This document shows positions 10,990 through 24,379 of a stretch of DNA of 60,000 nucleotides, piece by piece. A program made the translations under genes and the position numbers. The stretch is from Takakia lepidozioides. Lineage: Eukaryota; Streptophyta; Takakiopsida; Takakiales; Takakiaceae. The stretch is from positions 3,226,001-3,286,000 of the forward strand of contig CM060731.1 in assembly GCA_030704615.1 (NCBI GenBank), written 5' to 3'. Each line of letters starts with the position of its first letter. Position 1 is the stretch's first letter. Below the pieces are notes generated by a model. It ran no database searches. It was given only the letters and a program-made list of their open reading frames with translations, and had not been told where the DNA came from.

Positions 10990-13900
10990 TCATGTGAACT
11001 TGAACTCACGCAGCTCACTCACATTCAGACGAATTGAAGGGCCCATAGTGGTGCACACATGGGCTGATTTCCAGTATACTCCCTTGGCTCCCGACGGCTT
11101 ATTTGCATCCACGGAATTCTGCAGCACAGTCGATTCACTTTAAGATTAGTGACATGTAAGCGGGACAATACCTGGAGTGGAACCCAACTCTTCCTCTACT
11201 TCTCATTGAACTTTGGTGTAATGATATCTGACCAGATGGGTACCCCGAACCTCCCTCTCAATATACTTCTAGATGACAGAGAGTACTCATTATTGAAAGA
11301 TTCTTGAGATAATGCTAGTCTCTGTAATCTCGGGCCTCGGCAGCAGCCATTGAGATCATTGAAGGATCTTGTCAGATCCCGGCTGCCTTGAGCCGGGAAT
11401 ACCAAACTGTACACATATACGCAACAGACATTACCAGGTTGAGAGTTAGGTACCAAGTGCTTAAGGGAGATACTTACCGCAACAGCCACCAAATTCACCA
11501 GGAGATCATCATTGGAGAAATCAGACTTGCCAAACAGCACATGCACAATTCCAGTCTTGTCTGCTCGATACTCTACCTTCCCTGCTTTAAATTCACCGAT
11601 TCAATTGCGCTCAGTCAACAAGTGAAAGGGGAGGAAGAGTGAAGGAGCGACACAAAGAGGCCTCGGCAAAATACTACTGGTCTTGCATACCTCCATTGCT
11701 TCACAGTACATAGACATAAGAATCTGCTATTCACAATCCTTGAACCAAACTTCATATTAGTCATGAGAAGGTTTTGACTTGTGGGTGCAATACACTGACA
11801 CCCAGAGTAGCTGTCAATGTATTAAAAAACAGCATCTATGTAGCTAGAGAATCACATCTCCATCCAGACATCAGAAGCTGAACCAAACAGATGTTGCACC
11901 AGGTTAAGACCTAAACCAGTGCAACATAGAGAGTGCAGTCTTGAAATTATGTTATCAATCACCAAGTCTCGGACCATTTCCTTCATCATGTATGGCAGTG
12001 ACAAGCTGCCACCACTCCCCACCAACTTCAAGCTCCCAACAGTGGGCATACATCGCAAATAATACTACACTCAAATCCATTAGACAATCTTCATACTCAG
12101 CCATGATGACAGCTAGCAGAAAGCCAGTAGCAGTAGTATTTGGAAGGGCGTACCGTGACAAGATCTACAGTGACGGTACCAGCCTTAGGGTTAGGCATAA
12201 GCCCCCTTGGACCCAACAATCTCCCAAGCTTTGCAACCTGCCAGTAACCACAACAAAACCACCCAAAGCAGTGTGGGGACACTAATCCACAACTAATGCA
12301 ACCAAGAAACCACAGAAATTTATTCAAGAGAACTACTGGGGTATGTGTGAATCAAGGGCAAGTATGAAGCTTTGCATTGAAAATCAAACTCCCATCAGTG
12401 GCTCAGGTGCAGTAGCTGCATACTTAGAGCTGAGTAGCAAGAAAGCTCACCTAAGTGTAACACTGGCCACAGCTATAAGATCCAGGATGTGTCAAACTGT
12501 TAATATCCCCCTCAGAATGTACAGTTTTGCCTGTACTTACCTGAAGATGGAGGTCCTCTTCAGGAAGCATGTGCCATGCTTTCTAAAATGTTTAGATCTC
12601 CACACTCCCAAGTGCAGCGATGTACTCTTAAGGTCTTAGCCTACGCAACCGCATGCACCTCCTTGTGCGACGGACTCTCTCAACCCAGCTTGCTATACTC
12701 GCAACAGCAACTCACAAGATTTAAACCACTCAATCATTTGGTCGAAGACAAGTCCCTCTTCACTGACCTACATCTTAAGATGCTGCTAAGTCTGGAAGTC
12801 ACAACACACCTTAGGCATCATATCTGGAGTAGCAATAAGTTTGTCGAAGTCCATGAAACCACCTGCGATCTGCTCGATCAGATCTTCGCCTCCAACAAAG
12901 TCTGCACCTGCAGTCTTGGCTTCGGCTTGCTTCTCACCTGTCCATTCCCCGGCACAGGTTATGTTATCCTCTCCTTTCATCTCTTATGGGCACCCAATTT
13001 CAGCTGTCTGGTTCTTCCAAACCCCTTTCTTCCTCTCCTGCAAAGAACTAAGGTATTAGTACAATTCACAGTAGTGAGCAAAAGTGCATTGCCTCGAGGA
13101 AACAAGCCACCATCATCTAGTACAAGCATCTTGTCAGCATGGAGCAAAGAACTGACCTTGAGTTAAGACAGCTACTCTAATAACCTGTCCTGTTCCCTTT
13201 GGCAATGACACCTGTGGGCCACCAGTTTTCTATTAGTCCACAATGCCTCCCACATCAAGAATGATAGCTTTCCAGCAATTCTCTTTTGCAACAGACATGA
13301 CATTGAAGACAGCTCCCTTTCCATTAGGGAAGCACAAGCCCACATGCAGAACGAGCTGAAGATGACCTGTAAAGGCCGGAACTTCGGATAGCCCAAGATG
13401 CTTTGACGCAAGGATGCAGCAATTGGTGATTCTAAAGCTGCTATGATTAATGAACTTAGTTCATTGAACCTACCAACAACCAGCCCCCTTTCCAAAATAA
13501 GAAATTTAATTTTCTCCTAGTGCTAAAGTCTATACCTCGCATATGGCATAAAATTGGAGTAAAAACTCACGGTAGCCCGAAGCTGTTGGTCAGTGTACTT
13601 TGGATCAATGTTAAGGCGAAAATGGGCTTCAGCAGTTTCAATGAATTTGAGATTCGCCGTATCCTTGAGCATCCTAATGGCCGCATTCGGATCATACTCT
13701 TGCTTCTTCACCCGAAGCTTCTGAAGCTCCAGGTATCTTTTCGACCTTGTCTGTCCAACCCCAAACAGATGTCCACATTTAGGTGAGCTGTCATCGGTAA
13801 CCGAATGCACAGACCAACCTTGCTAGAAATCTCTCGAGCTTAAACAAGCACACTGTTAGTAACAAGCACACTGCAACCGTTGTCCAATTTCACTCCTCCA

Positions 13901-14334
13901 GACAGAAATTCCTTGAACAAAGGCCGACAGGGCGTTACATCACGGAATTGTTTAGCAATTGAAAAGGAAAAGATACAACATACCCTGTCGCTCTTCAAAG
14001 CCAGGGCAGCTTTGCCAGTCTTAGGTTTCACAGCCGGTGCAGCAGGCTTCTCCTCCTCCCCGTCATTCAACACCTCGTCTTCCAGCGACGGAAACAGCTC
14101 CGTAACTGCGGCCACGCGTGCTCTGGATGCTACCTCCCCCTTGAGGTCCCGCCATGTCCTGGCTTGCTTGCCCTGCACAGGATACTGTGCAGGCCTTCTC
14201 AGGCCATGGAAGGAGGGAATAGAAAGAGCTCTAGGGCAGGGGGAAGAGGCTGGGGATGTGATCTTAGCAGAGAGAGAGATGGCAGCGATGGAGGGGGGCA
14301 AGTCTAGCAGCATGGATGCCGCTGAAGTGGTCAT
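10990..14334 (-). CDS. RPL1: Chloroplast 50S ribosomal protein L1 (bL1c), 7 exons, one exon disrupted
   Basis: Exons on the minus strand are 14334-13984, 13750-13571, 13211-13157, 12937-12810, 12237-12154, about 11609-11478 and 11118-10990. The first exon begins MTTSAASML and is Ser/Ala/Arg-rich, as expected of a plastid transit peptide; mature L1 sequence begins with [13 protein letters not shown]. Hallmarks include [49 protein letters not shown], the signature [34 protein letters not shown], and [11 protein letters not shown] near the end. L1 binds 23S rRNA at the stalk beside the E site. The sixth exon is odd: after its natural acceptor (CTGAG|CGC) no frame stays open, although the family motif AIxEFKAGK is visible if five bases are ignored. 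Everything else joins in phase. Confidence 0.9.
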
Positions 14335-15139
14335 TTGTCCGCTGCTCAATCAAATGCACAGGGAGAGATTCCTGCTCTTCCAAGGCCTCCAAAGAGCAGG
14401 CAACAAACAGTACGCAAGGAGATAGTATACACAAGGCCGTATAGGCAACGATTACGTGTCCACACTACGTATAGATATATCTATTACGTAGGTAGTTAGG
14501 TATGCAGTAGGCAAGTATAAAATACTTACCTACCTACAAATAGGTACCGTCACCCAGGTAAGGTAGGGAACTCTGTACCACAAACGAATTATAGGGAGTA
14601 CCAGACAGTTCTTGCAAATAGTTTTAAGATTTCGTGGGTATTACCTCCAGGGAGGTAGTAGTGCCCAAGACGTTGAGGGGGGCTGGAGGTTTTGCAGTGC
14701 GCAGTCACTGCCTAGATTATAGCTCCGATGGTTTCTTCCATTGCTGGCACTGTCTAGGTTAGGTGACATTTTTTGTCTTGATCGAAGCTGTCGTGCAGTT
14801 TTTGGTGAGAATGAGGTCTGGAAGTTACCCTGTTACCAGCCCATCCTGGAACAAACCTTTCAAAGTGAATGCTTTTTGCGGAAGCTCAAATCAAACTCGA
14901 ATTCAGTTGTGTGCATGGATCCTTCATACTGACTGTGTTCCTAAATAGCTGTCACTCCCAACCAGAGTTAAATGCAATCCTGCCAAATAACCAGCCTCCG
15001 CCCCCACAATACTTTTAACACCCTCCTCTTGGCAGACAATCAGCTGTCTGACCCGTCACATAAATTAGAGAAAAAGAGCATCTATTCAAAAGAGCCTAGA
15101 AACAATGACAGCCAACACATAATAAATTTACATTCAATA
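14335..15139. other. Intergenic region between RPL1 and RCC2
   Basis: This is the presumed promoter/5' UTR of the plastid L1 gene, which reads leftward, and the 3' UTR of the RCC2 gene. Around 14490-14545 there is an inverted pair of short repeats, gtaggtag and ctacctac, in an AT-rich context that might be a MITE remnant. No coding signal was found. Confidence 0.4.
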
Positions 15140-18100
15140 CTATTTCCCTCGGCCCCGACCACGGGGTCTCCCTCGTCCCCGGACAGGTGCACTGGTCTCC
15201 TGAGACTCCACAGCAGGTTGTCGGCGTGGTCTGCCTCTCCCCCTTTTAGCAGGGGCTTCATCCTCACTTGCATTACCATTCTTTGTGGTAGTTGCCTTGG
15301 AGGATCCACGGACACGACCTCGGCCTCGTCCACGCCCACCTGTAGGCACGAGACAAATGTCCGCCAAGGCTTTCATGCTTGTGTATGTGGTTCTATGAAG
15401 TGCCTGTATTGGAGCAGGCATGGCAGCCTCTAAGGGTGAAAGTTCACCAGACAAACATCTTCAGGCTCTCAACATAATGCTCTTGCTGATATGGGCCCCA
15501 ATGCATGCTGGGGTTCAGAAACCGAGTCACAACAGGAAGCTCACTTGGCCTTCAAAGCCTCAAGCTCTGAGAACTCGATGCTCAAAGAATAGGAGCTGCT
15601 AGAACCCACGTTAGTGATGCTTGCATCTATTTCCTGTACAGGAAAGAGCTGAGCCTCTTCCCAGAGTATTGAACATCCAGTGTTGAGTCAAGAGGCACTC
15701 CATACCTTTACTCGGCTTGGAGGGCTCGTCACTATCATCATCTCCACTATACTCCTCGTCGGACTCGGAGGCTGCTTTTTTCTTTGCTGGTCTTCCCCTG
15801 CGCTTCCCAGCAGCCACAGCAACCTTGCGCTTTTTGCCCTCCTTTTCAGAGAGGGCCTCTTCCTCATCACCATCCTCATCCTCCACAGTGACTGTTCCAA
15901 AATTTAGGATATTCAGGACAGAAGACCTTGATGCATAAGTGCAGGATTCTCAGGCCAGCCTTTAGTCGAACTGTAAATAGAGCTGATGTTTATCCCAATC
16001 TTACTATACTCAGTCACTCATGACCCCAGATAGTGATGGATTGCCTTCATCAGAAATGAGTAGATTGATACGTGGAAAGCAATGCAGGGATTTCATGTCA
16101 AAAGTCAATATGCAGCGATTTATGGAACCTTGGATGTATCTTCTTTGAGCCTAGACCATACAATGCACACAAGCTTCCAGCTGGACACCTATCCAAGTGG
16201 GATACTGCCTACCAATTTGCAGGCTACTCCTAGCTTTCATCATTGCTAAGAGGAGGTTATCCTAAGAAGACACTCTCGAACCAATCAAGGGGCCCACCTT
16301 GAGTAGCCTGAGCTCCGTCATAGGATTCAAACTGCAAACACACATCAGGGAAAAATCAGCTTCCATGAATAATGGAATGTCATTTATTAAAAACAAAGGC
16401 ACGACTACAGTGAGAGAAGGAATACCTGCTCCAGTTTTTCACCAGCTTTGGTGCGATCCACCACAAATAGAGAATGTGCCACACCACAAGCCACGCTGCA
16501 CAATACCCAACCACATGGATTACAGCTCATCCACCGTGATAATTTGAGAGCTGCAACTTTCAAAGAGCAATATATAATGGTCATATAGAGGGGGAGAGAC
16601 AAACCTGATAATGTGCAAGCCTTCCAGTGCATCAATCTTTTTCGGATTGGCTGAGGACCTGAACAGAAAAACCACCACTAACTGTGACTAGCCATTGGTG
16701 ACTAATAGGAGATTTTGTGAGATCATTCTCATTGCTTATTATCTCACAGTGACTTGGGATTATCAGGGGCCACTGCATGCACTTACTCCAAAGACCAATC
16801 AATAGAGCTTCACTATGGAGTCCCATACACCAGAAGGAATGCCTGGTTTTCATGTTCTTCCACTCTGTTCCATGGGCTCTGGGGGCCCCTGTGAACATTA
16901 TAACATTTTCTCCTTTCTCTTCCTGTCTCTACCTTGCGCGCGCACACACACACACACACACCAAGGTCCTATCCTGCAAAATTGTACTGTCACATTCTGC
17001 TACCATGAGCTAAACCACCAGAAAAATATTAAATGCAACGCATTCATACTTGGGTCCAGTAGGGCCATAGCCAAGCTCCCCATAGACAGCAGTGCCCCAG
17101 CTTATGCATGATTCCTCAGCTGCTGCCACGCTACTTGTGTTTCCACAGTCTAGGCTCCGGATGGTCCATCCACTTTGAACACACAACAGCAAGGTCAGAT
17201 CAAATTGTTGCCCAATATACAACACCCCCACAAACCCCACACACGCTTCAGAAGTCAATCTCCTGTGGTTAGGATTTTTTGGGGCTACAACACTAGGGAG
17301 AAGCACTCAGACTGCAGTGAAGCTGCCCACATGACCCATACTCTTCGCCTCACTGTCAATGGAAGCATTCTGAGTGGTAATGAGGTTATCAGATAATCTT
17401 CACACAAAAAGTTCATGAACCACGATTCAATGCAAAAATGATTGCAAATTAAATCATTCCTTAGCACTGATTAGAGTCACAACTGAGAACGCATGACCAA
17501 CAAGCAAGGAGAGCGAGACATTCGCCATCTTGCTAAAAGCACAACAAGTCAAAAAGCTGCTTACCTCAGGTCAAGGACAGGCTTTGGGTACATCCAGCTG
17601 TCTCCAGTTGTCTTCACACGACCCCACATGTATAATTGGCCACCGCCTAGCACAGCAAGCATTATACTTACCATAGTTACAACCATTAGAGAAGTACCTC
17701 AACAGCATTTTAAGATATATAAAACCTACAAACAACTGTTGGAGGAGTACCTTTGTAAACTACGGTGTGTTGGAGGGGGGGCCGCGGAGGATGGATAGAT
17801 TTGAAGCATCAAGCACAGCCGGAGAAACTCCCCAAACAGTGTCTTCAACATGCATGCAACAGACTCTCATATGTAAGGATGTACACCCAGAGAATTAGTT
17901 GGGTGAAGTATACACACCAGCAGTGCAAGCTGAATAAGCAGAGCCAGCAGCTACAACAGAAGTGGCGGGGAGAACATTGCTGCGCTGAAATGTATCCACC
18001 ACACGAGGCACCCACTCGTCCTTCTGCTCCTTGTGCCCCAACCTACCCCACCATATATTAGAACAGCATCCAACAGATGACCCACCGGGTAGGGCACGAG

Positions 18101-21100
18101 GCCACCTTACAAGCAGTTGTGGGTTCAAAGCCACACAGGTGTATGTTGGATGTCCCCCATTGTAGCCAACACAGCTATATAGGGGGGTTGCTGGGTCAAC
18201 CAGTCACCTAATGTGTGAGGAGGTTTAGGAAACCATGTGGCCCAGTTCAGCTGTTAGAAGGTGACCACGGAAGGCAGCAGCTCTTCGGGGTGAAGAGACA
18301 ATTTACACTTGCTTCGGCAGGAGTGAACCTTTATACTAGAACAGAATGTATCTAGACTTCTAGGTTGTTCAACCACACCAATCTTAAGACCCTAAATATT
18401 TACTGTCATTGCTCCCAGTTTGCCCACCTACTGATAGTTACGCATTTGTAGACAGACCACTTCAAATAGAGACATAACAGGAAGGGGAAATGAGAACAGA
18501 AAATAATTACTTGATTGAGATGTTGGCAACCTAACTGCACATTGACCTCTTACTTCAAAATGAAGAGCCAAATCTAATGGACGGACTTTCAACTTAATGT
18601 CTAGAGTGCCTGAAACTGGTAACCTTAGAAGCTCACCTGCCATGTCCTCCAAAACCCCACCTGCACAGCCCCAACCAAGATTGCAGCCGGACATCCACAA
18701 CAAAGATTTTTTAGTCACCCACAAATCAAAGTAAAGGGGAAAGCAGAATGAAGAGGAGGCAGTGAAGATACACTTAAAGTTTGACCATGCCTGCAGTCAC
18801 CCTCTGATCATAAATTGACTCCCAGTTTTGATAATTCAGAGACATCGGGGAGAAACATAGATTGGACTGTCAAGAAGAAAGGAAGAAAGAAAGAGAGTAT
18901 GACCTCTGCGGAGGCCCAAAGAAAGAAAGTAAGAAACTGTAAACCACCAGATATGTTGGGCAACCAAAAAGGTGTTCAGATCGAAGGATCTTGGTACAAA
19001 CATACACAGCTAGCTGTAAGATTAAAAGGAGTGGGAGGAAAAATATTCAAGGTGAGGTATACTCACGTATACACACAACCGTCCGAGTCCACCGCCACTG
19101 CAAGCATAGTATACGGTACTGAGTGTTATATCAGTGATCCAGGCGATGTCCCTCCGCATCTCTCAAGTTCCCAAGCATGCGCCCCCGCAATTTGGGTCAA
19201 GCAACAGCTTACGCACTATGTCCACCATTTGCCCTACAGAAAGTTTGCGGAAATACACTTACATAGGCAAATAAATGCTCAACCACATTCATACATTGTA
19301 TTTATGAGCTGACCTACCAAATTACAGGCCTAAAGTTTCTCTTTCTTTCTTTCTCTCATTTACAACTGTGGCCATCATGGCATTGCCTCAACAATGAGAG
19401 TCCAACAATACAAAGGGCCAGAACAGACCACTGTGGTTGTTGCCGCATGCCACCTTTGTGATATTTTTGCCTGCAAGCGAGCTGATGGCACGAGGACGAG
19501 GTTGCGCCTCATAAACTAACCGCACTGACCCTTCTTTTGAATTGTACTGCAACACAGAAGTGACCCGAATCTATAAGTTTAAGTGGCAAACCAGGTTGAA
19601 ACAGAACAGACCATCCAGCTCATAAACCAGTGTCTATCAGATAGAATTTTAGCCGAATTCAGATCAAGTTCAAACTGTCAATGCAGTGGTAGTGAGCTTA
19701 CTACCTTCCACAAACCCATGGGACAAACGGGTTATTGACTCACCTCATTATCAGTCCCATGGCCAAGCTGGCCATACTGGGGTAGACCTGCAGTCCTGCA
19801 CCCATTCACTAGGCTATCAGACGAGAGACTGTCAAGAACAGAAAGGCGAAGTATCCTCTCCATAGCAAGAACATAAACAAAATTTAAAAAAATACACGTG
19901 ACAGTAAACTGTTCTGGAAAGGAAGTCGAGCAGCGGGCACAGTGCATCCACAAAAGAGCAACTCACTGTATGACACCACCGGGAGACGTAAGCCAGACAG
20001 TGAAGTCTGCACCACATGCAGTGTGTCTAGCATCTGTCACCAATGCCCTCACTGGCAACTTCTCCCCCTCTGTTGAGACCCACCACCCCAACCAGAAAAT
20101 TTAGCCAAACTAGCAGCAACAAGAAATCTGAACAGTGGTAGATTTACAGCCACTCAGAATTCAACATTGCGGTGATTGCACCAAATAGTGGAATACCAGA
20201 TCCGGTTATGCCACACAAGTGCCTCAAAGGCTCCAGTCAGAGCCTGGGGCAAACAGGGAAGTGAGACTTCTATGAGAAGGCACGACTTGAAGCTGAAATT
20301 GTTGTCAACAAAGGGGGCTTGATTCTCATTAACTACTACTTCAGAAAGTTAAAGGGTATTGATATAGCTCGTCAAATGCTGTATACAACAGAAATCAAAC
20401 TTTGGTCTAAAAGATGTAGTTTCTGATGCTAACAGAGGAAGATCCTTGCAAGTGTCTCAAGCCAGAAAAATTACACCAAGTGCCTCTGCCATAGCCAAGT
20501 GCCTGGCAAGTATAAACCCAAACTTGTGAGGAGCAGGACGTACCATCTTTAACAAAGCCAGCACCTAGTTGACCATGCTTATTGAAACCAAAGCTGAATG
20601 AATTGTGATCATCTGTAATCACCACTGTGTGCTGCCGGCCTCCTGCAGCCTTCACCACCTTATACCTAAGCAAAAGATGCGCAGAACAACAGAAGAAAGA
20701 AGTCATCAAATTGCAATTGACCAAGAATGAGCATAATAGAGGTTTCAGACTTGCAAGGAAAGTACAAAAGAGAGGAGGACAGGCTTCTACTAGCTTAAAT
20801 AAGGAAGGCCATGCACAGCAATGACTCCAACCTTCTCTGAATGTGGAAAAGGTGGGTGAAAAGCGCAGATTCAGCAGCCCGGCTATAAGCTTTCTCACCA
20901 TTTCAAAAAATCCATCTATGAATTTTGTGAATAACCTAACTAACAATATCCCACCCAACACACCTCAAATCCAGAGCTCATGTCCTTAGTCCAAGGCAAA
21001 ACATGCAGCAGCATCTCACAGAAAATTCAATGGAAAAAGTACTAATGGTGAAGACCAACGCTCCAACCTGGCTAAGGCTGTGACAATCGTAGGCGAGGCC

Positions 21101-23341
21101 CGCAGAAGGAAGTCTCCATGACCTAGCTGCCCTTTCTGTCCAAGCCAAATCATTCTGTCTTACACATGCAAGGATGCATACAACATGCCAGACTAGGGAA
21201 ATTCATAAGGAAAAAACACCCGCGAGCATGATCTGCAAATAAGAGACACATCCTGCGTTGATGTCCAAAAGAGATCACTGGAGTAAGCTGAAACTGTTGC
21301 TCACAATATTACCAGGGTGGATACAGCAATTTTTCTGCCACAAGCCCGGAAATCTAAATGTATGCTAGGGTGACATTCTCTTCAACTCCAGCTACTAGGG
21401 TTTCCACATGAATGTGCTTTCAGTCTAGGAGCAGCATGTGGTACTCTCTTTCATTTGTTCTGGCAATAGCTTTGAGACCTCCGTGATTGTAAACATAGAG
21501 TACACAATATTACAGCATGCCCAAGGTGAAATAAGAAATTAATTTAGTGTCATCTTACAAGCAAATGCGTCCATTGAAAGAAACTCAACAAACCATGCAT
21601 TATGTGATGCATGTCGAGCATACCTAAGTGTAAATGTCCATGGAAGTGTAAAGGAGAATCCAGACATACACTTTAATGGTAACCATTTGATAAACCATAT
21701 TCAATGCTACCCTATCAAAGAAGAACTGAAGCTCTTAAAGAACGTTGTAACAACATAATGCACAACGAATGAAACTAGAGAACTAGACTACAGCCTTTTA
21801 TCCAGACAACCACATATGTAAATCTGTAGAGAAAATGCAAGTTTATGCACCCAATTGACATTTGAATCAACTCAAGCATGTTTCAACATCTCACGCCTTC
21901 TATGAAGTCACCTCGGATTGAAAAGAGAAAGAGGAAAAGACTGCTGCAGACCTCATTGCGACCCCATGTGAAGCATCGGCCATCCACATCCAACGCAATA
22001 CAATGGCATGAGGCTGCATATGCATTAAGCTATCATCAGCCCTGTTCTGTTCGTGATGACAATTGCTTCCAAACACATGAACTACAGAAATATCACAGGC
22101 CCAGTAGAGTTCTTGGGTGCACCATGTCCCTGTCGTGACTTCTACCAGTTGTGGCAAAACTTGAATATATCATGAACTGTCTTTCACAAATGTGATTAAC
22201 ATACCAAGAGGCCAAAAGTGCTCGCCCCACTCTTTGGCCCTTCTACACATGGTGGTTACAGTAGTGTGCGACCAATTGGATGGAGGAAAAACAAATCAAG
22301 TTCCAGACCTATGAATCTACATCGTTAAAAAAGGTTGTAGTTCAATGTGGTCATGAATGCTACTCCACTGCTTCTTCAAGTGCACAGCAGAAGCCCGAGC
22401 AGAGACCCGATTCAATTATTCTACTTAGACGTTTGTGAAGCTTAGACAAAGAACATAGGATCCTCTGAGCTAGACCAAACCAAAAAAAGAAAAAATACAT
22501 TTCTTGACAGAATTGACGTGCATGAAACTCAATATGCAGTTTGCTGACTAAGTCATAGGAATGCAATCGTTAGGAAATTCACTAGTCCTGAAACAGTGTT
22601 GAAAACCTTTATTCTTGCATTTAGACCACAGATATCTCCAGGGGTTGTGCGCATGCACAGAATTAAGATTAAGATAAAAGTGGAGAAATGTGACAATGTC
22701 ACCAAAAATCTAGAGCCGGTCGAACAGAAGTAGGACCCAGACACAAATCTACAAAGTCAGAGTATCATTCCCAGAAGTGGCAAGTGATATTAAGGCCGTC
22801 TAGACGTACTCATTCACCTCTTCCGTTACATGTCGTGTAATATTTGCGCTCTGTATGCAAACATCCTACTGTACTTTTGTTGTATGAGAAGTGCACTACA
22901 TCCTCCCCGGCCAATTCCAACCTGACCGGCATAGCATTGCGAGAAAAGATTTGTCGAGGACAAGTGCTGCCGAATTTTTCCAAACGGATGCAGAAAATGC
23001 TCGCAATGCCACAGCATCCGAAAGGAAAACCTATGTCCTCGTTCCATTATCTCGCCTCGGTCTCCAAGCCTCACTATGGCTTCACACACGAACAAAGGCA
23101 CAGAGAGAAAGGAGAGACAGAAGAAACAATCAGAACAAGGAGACGCACCAGAGCCAGCAGCCACGAGGCAGATATTGACGCCATGTAGTTGCACAAGCCT
23201 GGTAGGAGACGGGAGGGAACCGGATACTCCATCGACAACCTTGCGGCCTAAGGTCTCCCACGAAGTACCTCCACAAAACAAAATCTCTCCCGCCTTTGGT
23301 GCCTCCTCCTTGGTCGCTTCCGGCGCTGCTAATGCCTCCAT
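15140..23341 (-). CDS. RCC2: RCC2-like protein: RCC1 beta-propeller with C-terminal AT-hook tail, 17 exons, 548 aa
   Basis: Exons (minus) are 23341-23149, 22013-21952, 21135-21068, 20665-20544, 20069-19967, 19795-19744, 19546-19429, 19097-19067, 18660-18637, 18042-17918, 17646-17565, 17172-17050, 16658-16605, 16495-16426, 16331-16298, 15891-15706 and 15339-15140. All are in phase, totalling 1647 nt with the stop. Propeller blades are clear: CFTWGRNE-KGQLGHGD, FGFNKHGQLGAG, LPQYGQLGHGTDNE, WGFGGHGRLGHKEQKDEWVP, GGGQLYMWGR and YGELGYG. The GHKEQKDEWVPR and GWTIRSLDCG segments match animal RCC2 (TD-60) rather than generic RCC1. After about residue 420 an acidic/lysine-rich tail carries AT-hook cores KRRGRPAKKK, RGRGRPRR and RGRGRPRGR, suggesting binding to AT-rich DNA in the nucleus. 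The start is the first ATG of a frame opening MEALAAPEAT. In animals RCC2 acts in chromosome segregation and small-GTPase signalling; the plant role is inferred only. Confidence 0.9.
16939..16961. repeat. CA dinucleotide microsatellite
   Basis: A run of alternating c and a follows gcgcg within an RCC2 intron. It has no evident function. Confidence 0.9.
18060..18310 (+). mobile_element. Candidate tRNA-derived SINE in an RCC2 intron
   Basis: The sequence ggttcaaagcc at about 18121 fits the pol III B-box consensus. An imperfect A-box-like tgacccaccggg lies about 45 bp upstream. This head is followed by about 200 bp of non-coding sequence. It sits within 20 bp of the splice acceptor of the exon starting at 18042. 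No clear tail or target-site duplication was seen, so the call is tentative. Confidence 0.35.
18637..18660 (-). other. RCC2: 24-nt micro-exon of the RCC2 gene
   Basis: The exon lies between GTGCAG| and |GTGAGC and encodes WGFGGHG plus split codons on both sides. It restores the WGFGGxGRLGH propeller motif that is missing when the 31-nt exon before it and the 125-nt exon after it are joined directly. Size and phase (1+21+2 nt) fit exactly. Confidence 0.85.
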
Positions 23342-23432
23342 GGATCCCCTCCCCGATTTTCACAGCAACCACGATGACGAGCACGGATGCGCGATAGCAA
23401 GATCGCTCTCCCTTGCCGCGCTCTCTCTTCTT

Positions 23433-23436
<4 letters not shown>

Positions 23437-23475
<39 letters not shown>
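23437..23475. repeat. CT dinucleotide microsatellite
   Basis: About 39 bases of nearly perfect alternating c and t lie just upstream of the RCC2 start codon. GAGA/CT tracts in plant 5' regions can be promoter elements, but nothing further supports that here. Confidence 0.9.
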
Positions 23476-23477
<2 letters not shown>

Positions 23478-24379
23478 ATCCTTCTCATCAGCCAACCGGT
23501 CATACCCGGTCACACATAGAATGAATGACCGGACATGTCCCGCGTGGAGGCTGTGTTTGAACTATACAAGAAACCCTAGGGCTCGAGGCACACCTAGGCG
23601 CCCCTCGGCACTATGTCCCCCAGGGGTAGTGCCAAGGTTGCCCCGCCTCCCATCTTCGCCACGTCATCTAGGCCACGTTGGCACACAAGTCATCGCTTCC
23701 TGCGCCAATCTGCGCCACGCAGGTAGACAAGCCCCCTTACGGGGCCCACACCCTTGCCACTTGCAGGCTAAACGCTTTCCATACACTCTCAAAAATGTGT
23801 GGCTAAAAACAGGTTGAGCCATACTTTTTTCTTTTTTTTCCTTTTTTTTCTTTTCAAGAAAGGCCGATGGAATTTCCTGGAACATATTGATAATATGAGG
23901 AAAAAATAACCTTGGATTACAAACCATGAAGGTTGAAAAAGGGGATACTGCCCGATACTTTGAGTCTTTGGCACATTATAGAAGATACACTACATATGTA
24001 TTTTCATGAATAGCATATCTAAGTGTTTTCTTCTTTTTATTTATCTCTTCATCGTCACCATGTCATCATAGCCACATCATCGTCGCCACGTTCGTAGCCA
24101 CGTCATCATCATGGATTTGTCACCATGCCCTAAAATTTGGCAAGGACATAGTCATGGCACCAGTGCATTGGAATTTGTAGGTCTCAAAGCAATGTTTTAA
24201 GGATATGGTGCCATACATTATGACTAAATCGTTTGAAAATGTAATGACAATGGGGCACACAAAATTTAAACAGATTGCACATATTGCACTACATTCTTCC
24301 ATTTTAAAGTATCATTTCATATTTTGTAATGATGAACTTGAAAAAATTATGTAGTATGATGAATAATATGAACTTGATA

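Noticed and set aside
14460-14560. Inverted gtaggtag/ctacctac repeats, considered as a MITE
   Set aside because: The arms are short and imperfect, and no target duplication or second copy is visible in the window.
22826-23148. Continuation of the RCC2 first exon as one long open frame
   Set aside because: Similarity to RCC2 stops at the GT donor after 23149 and resumes in phase at 22013, so the rest of the frame is intron.
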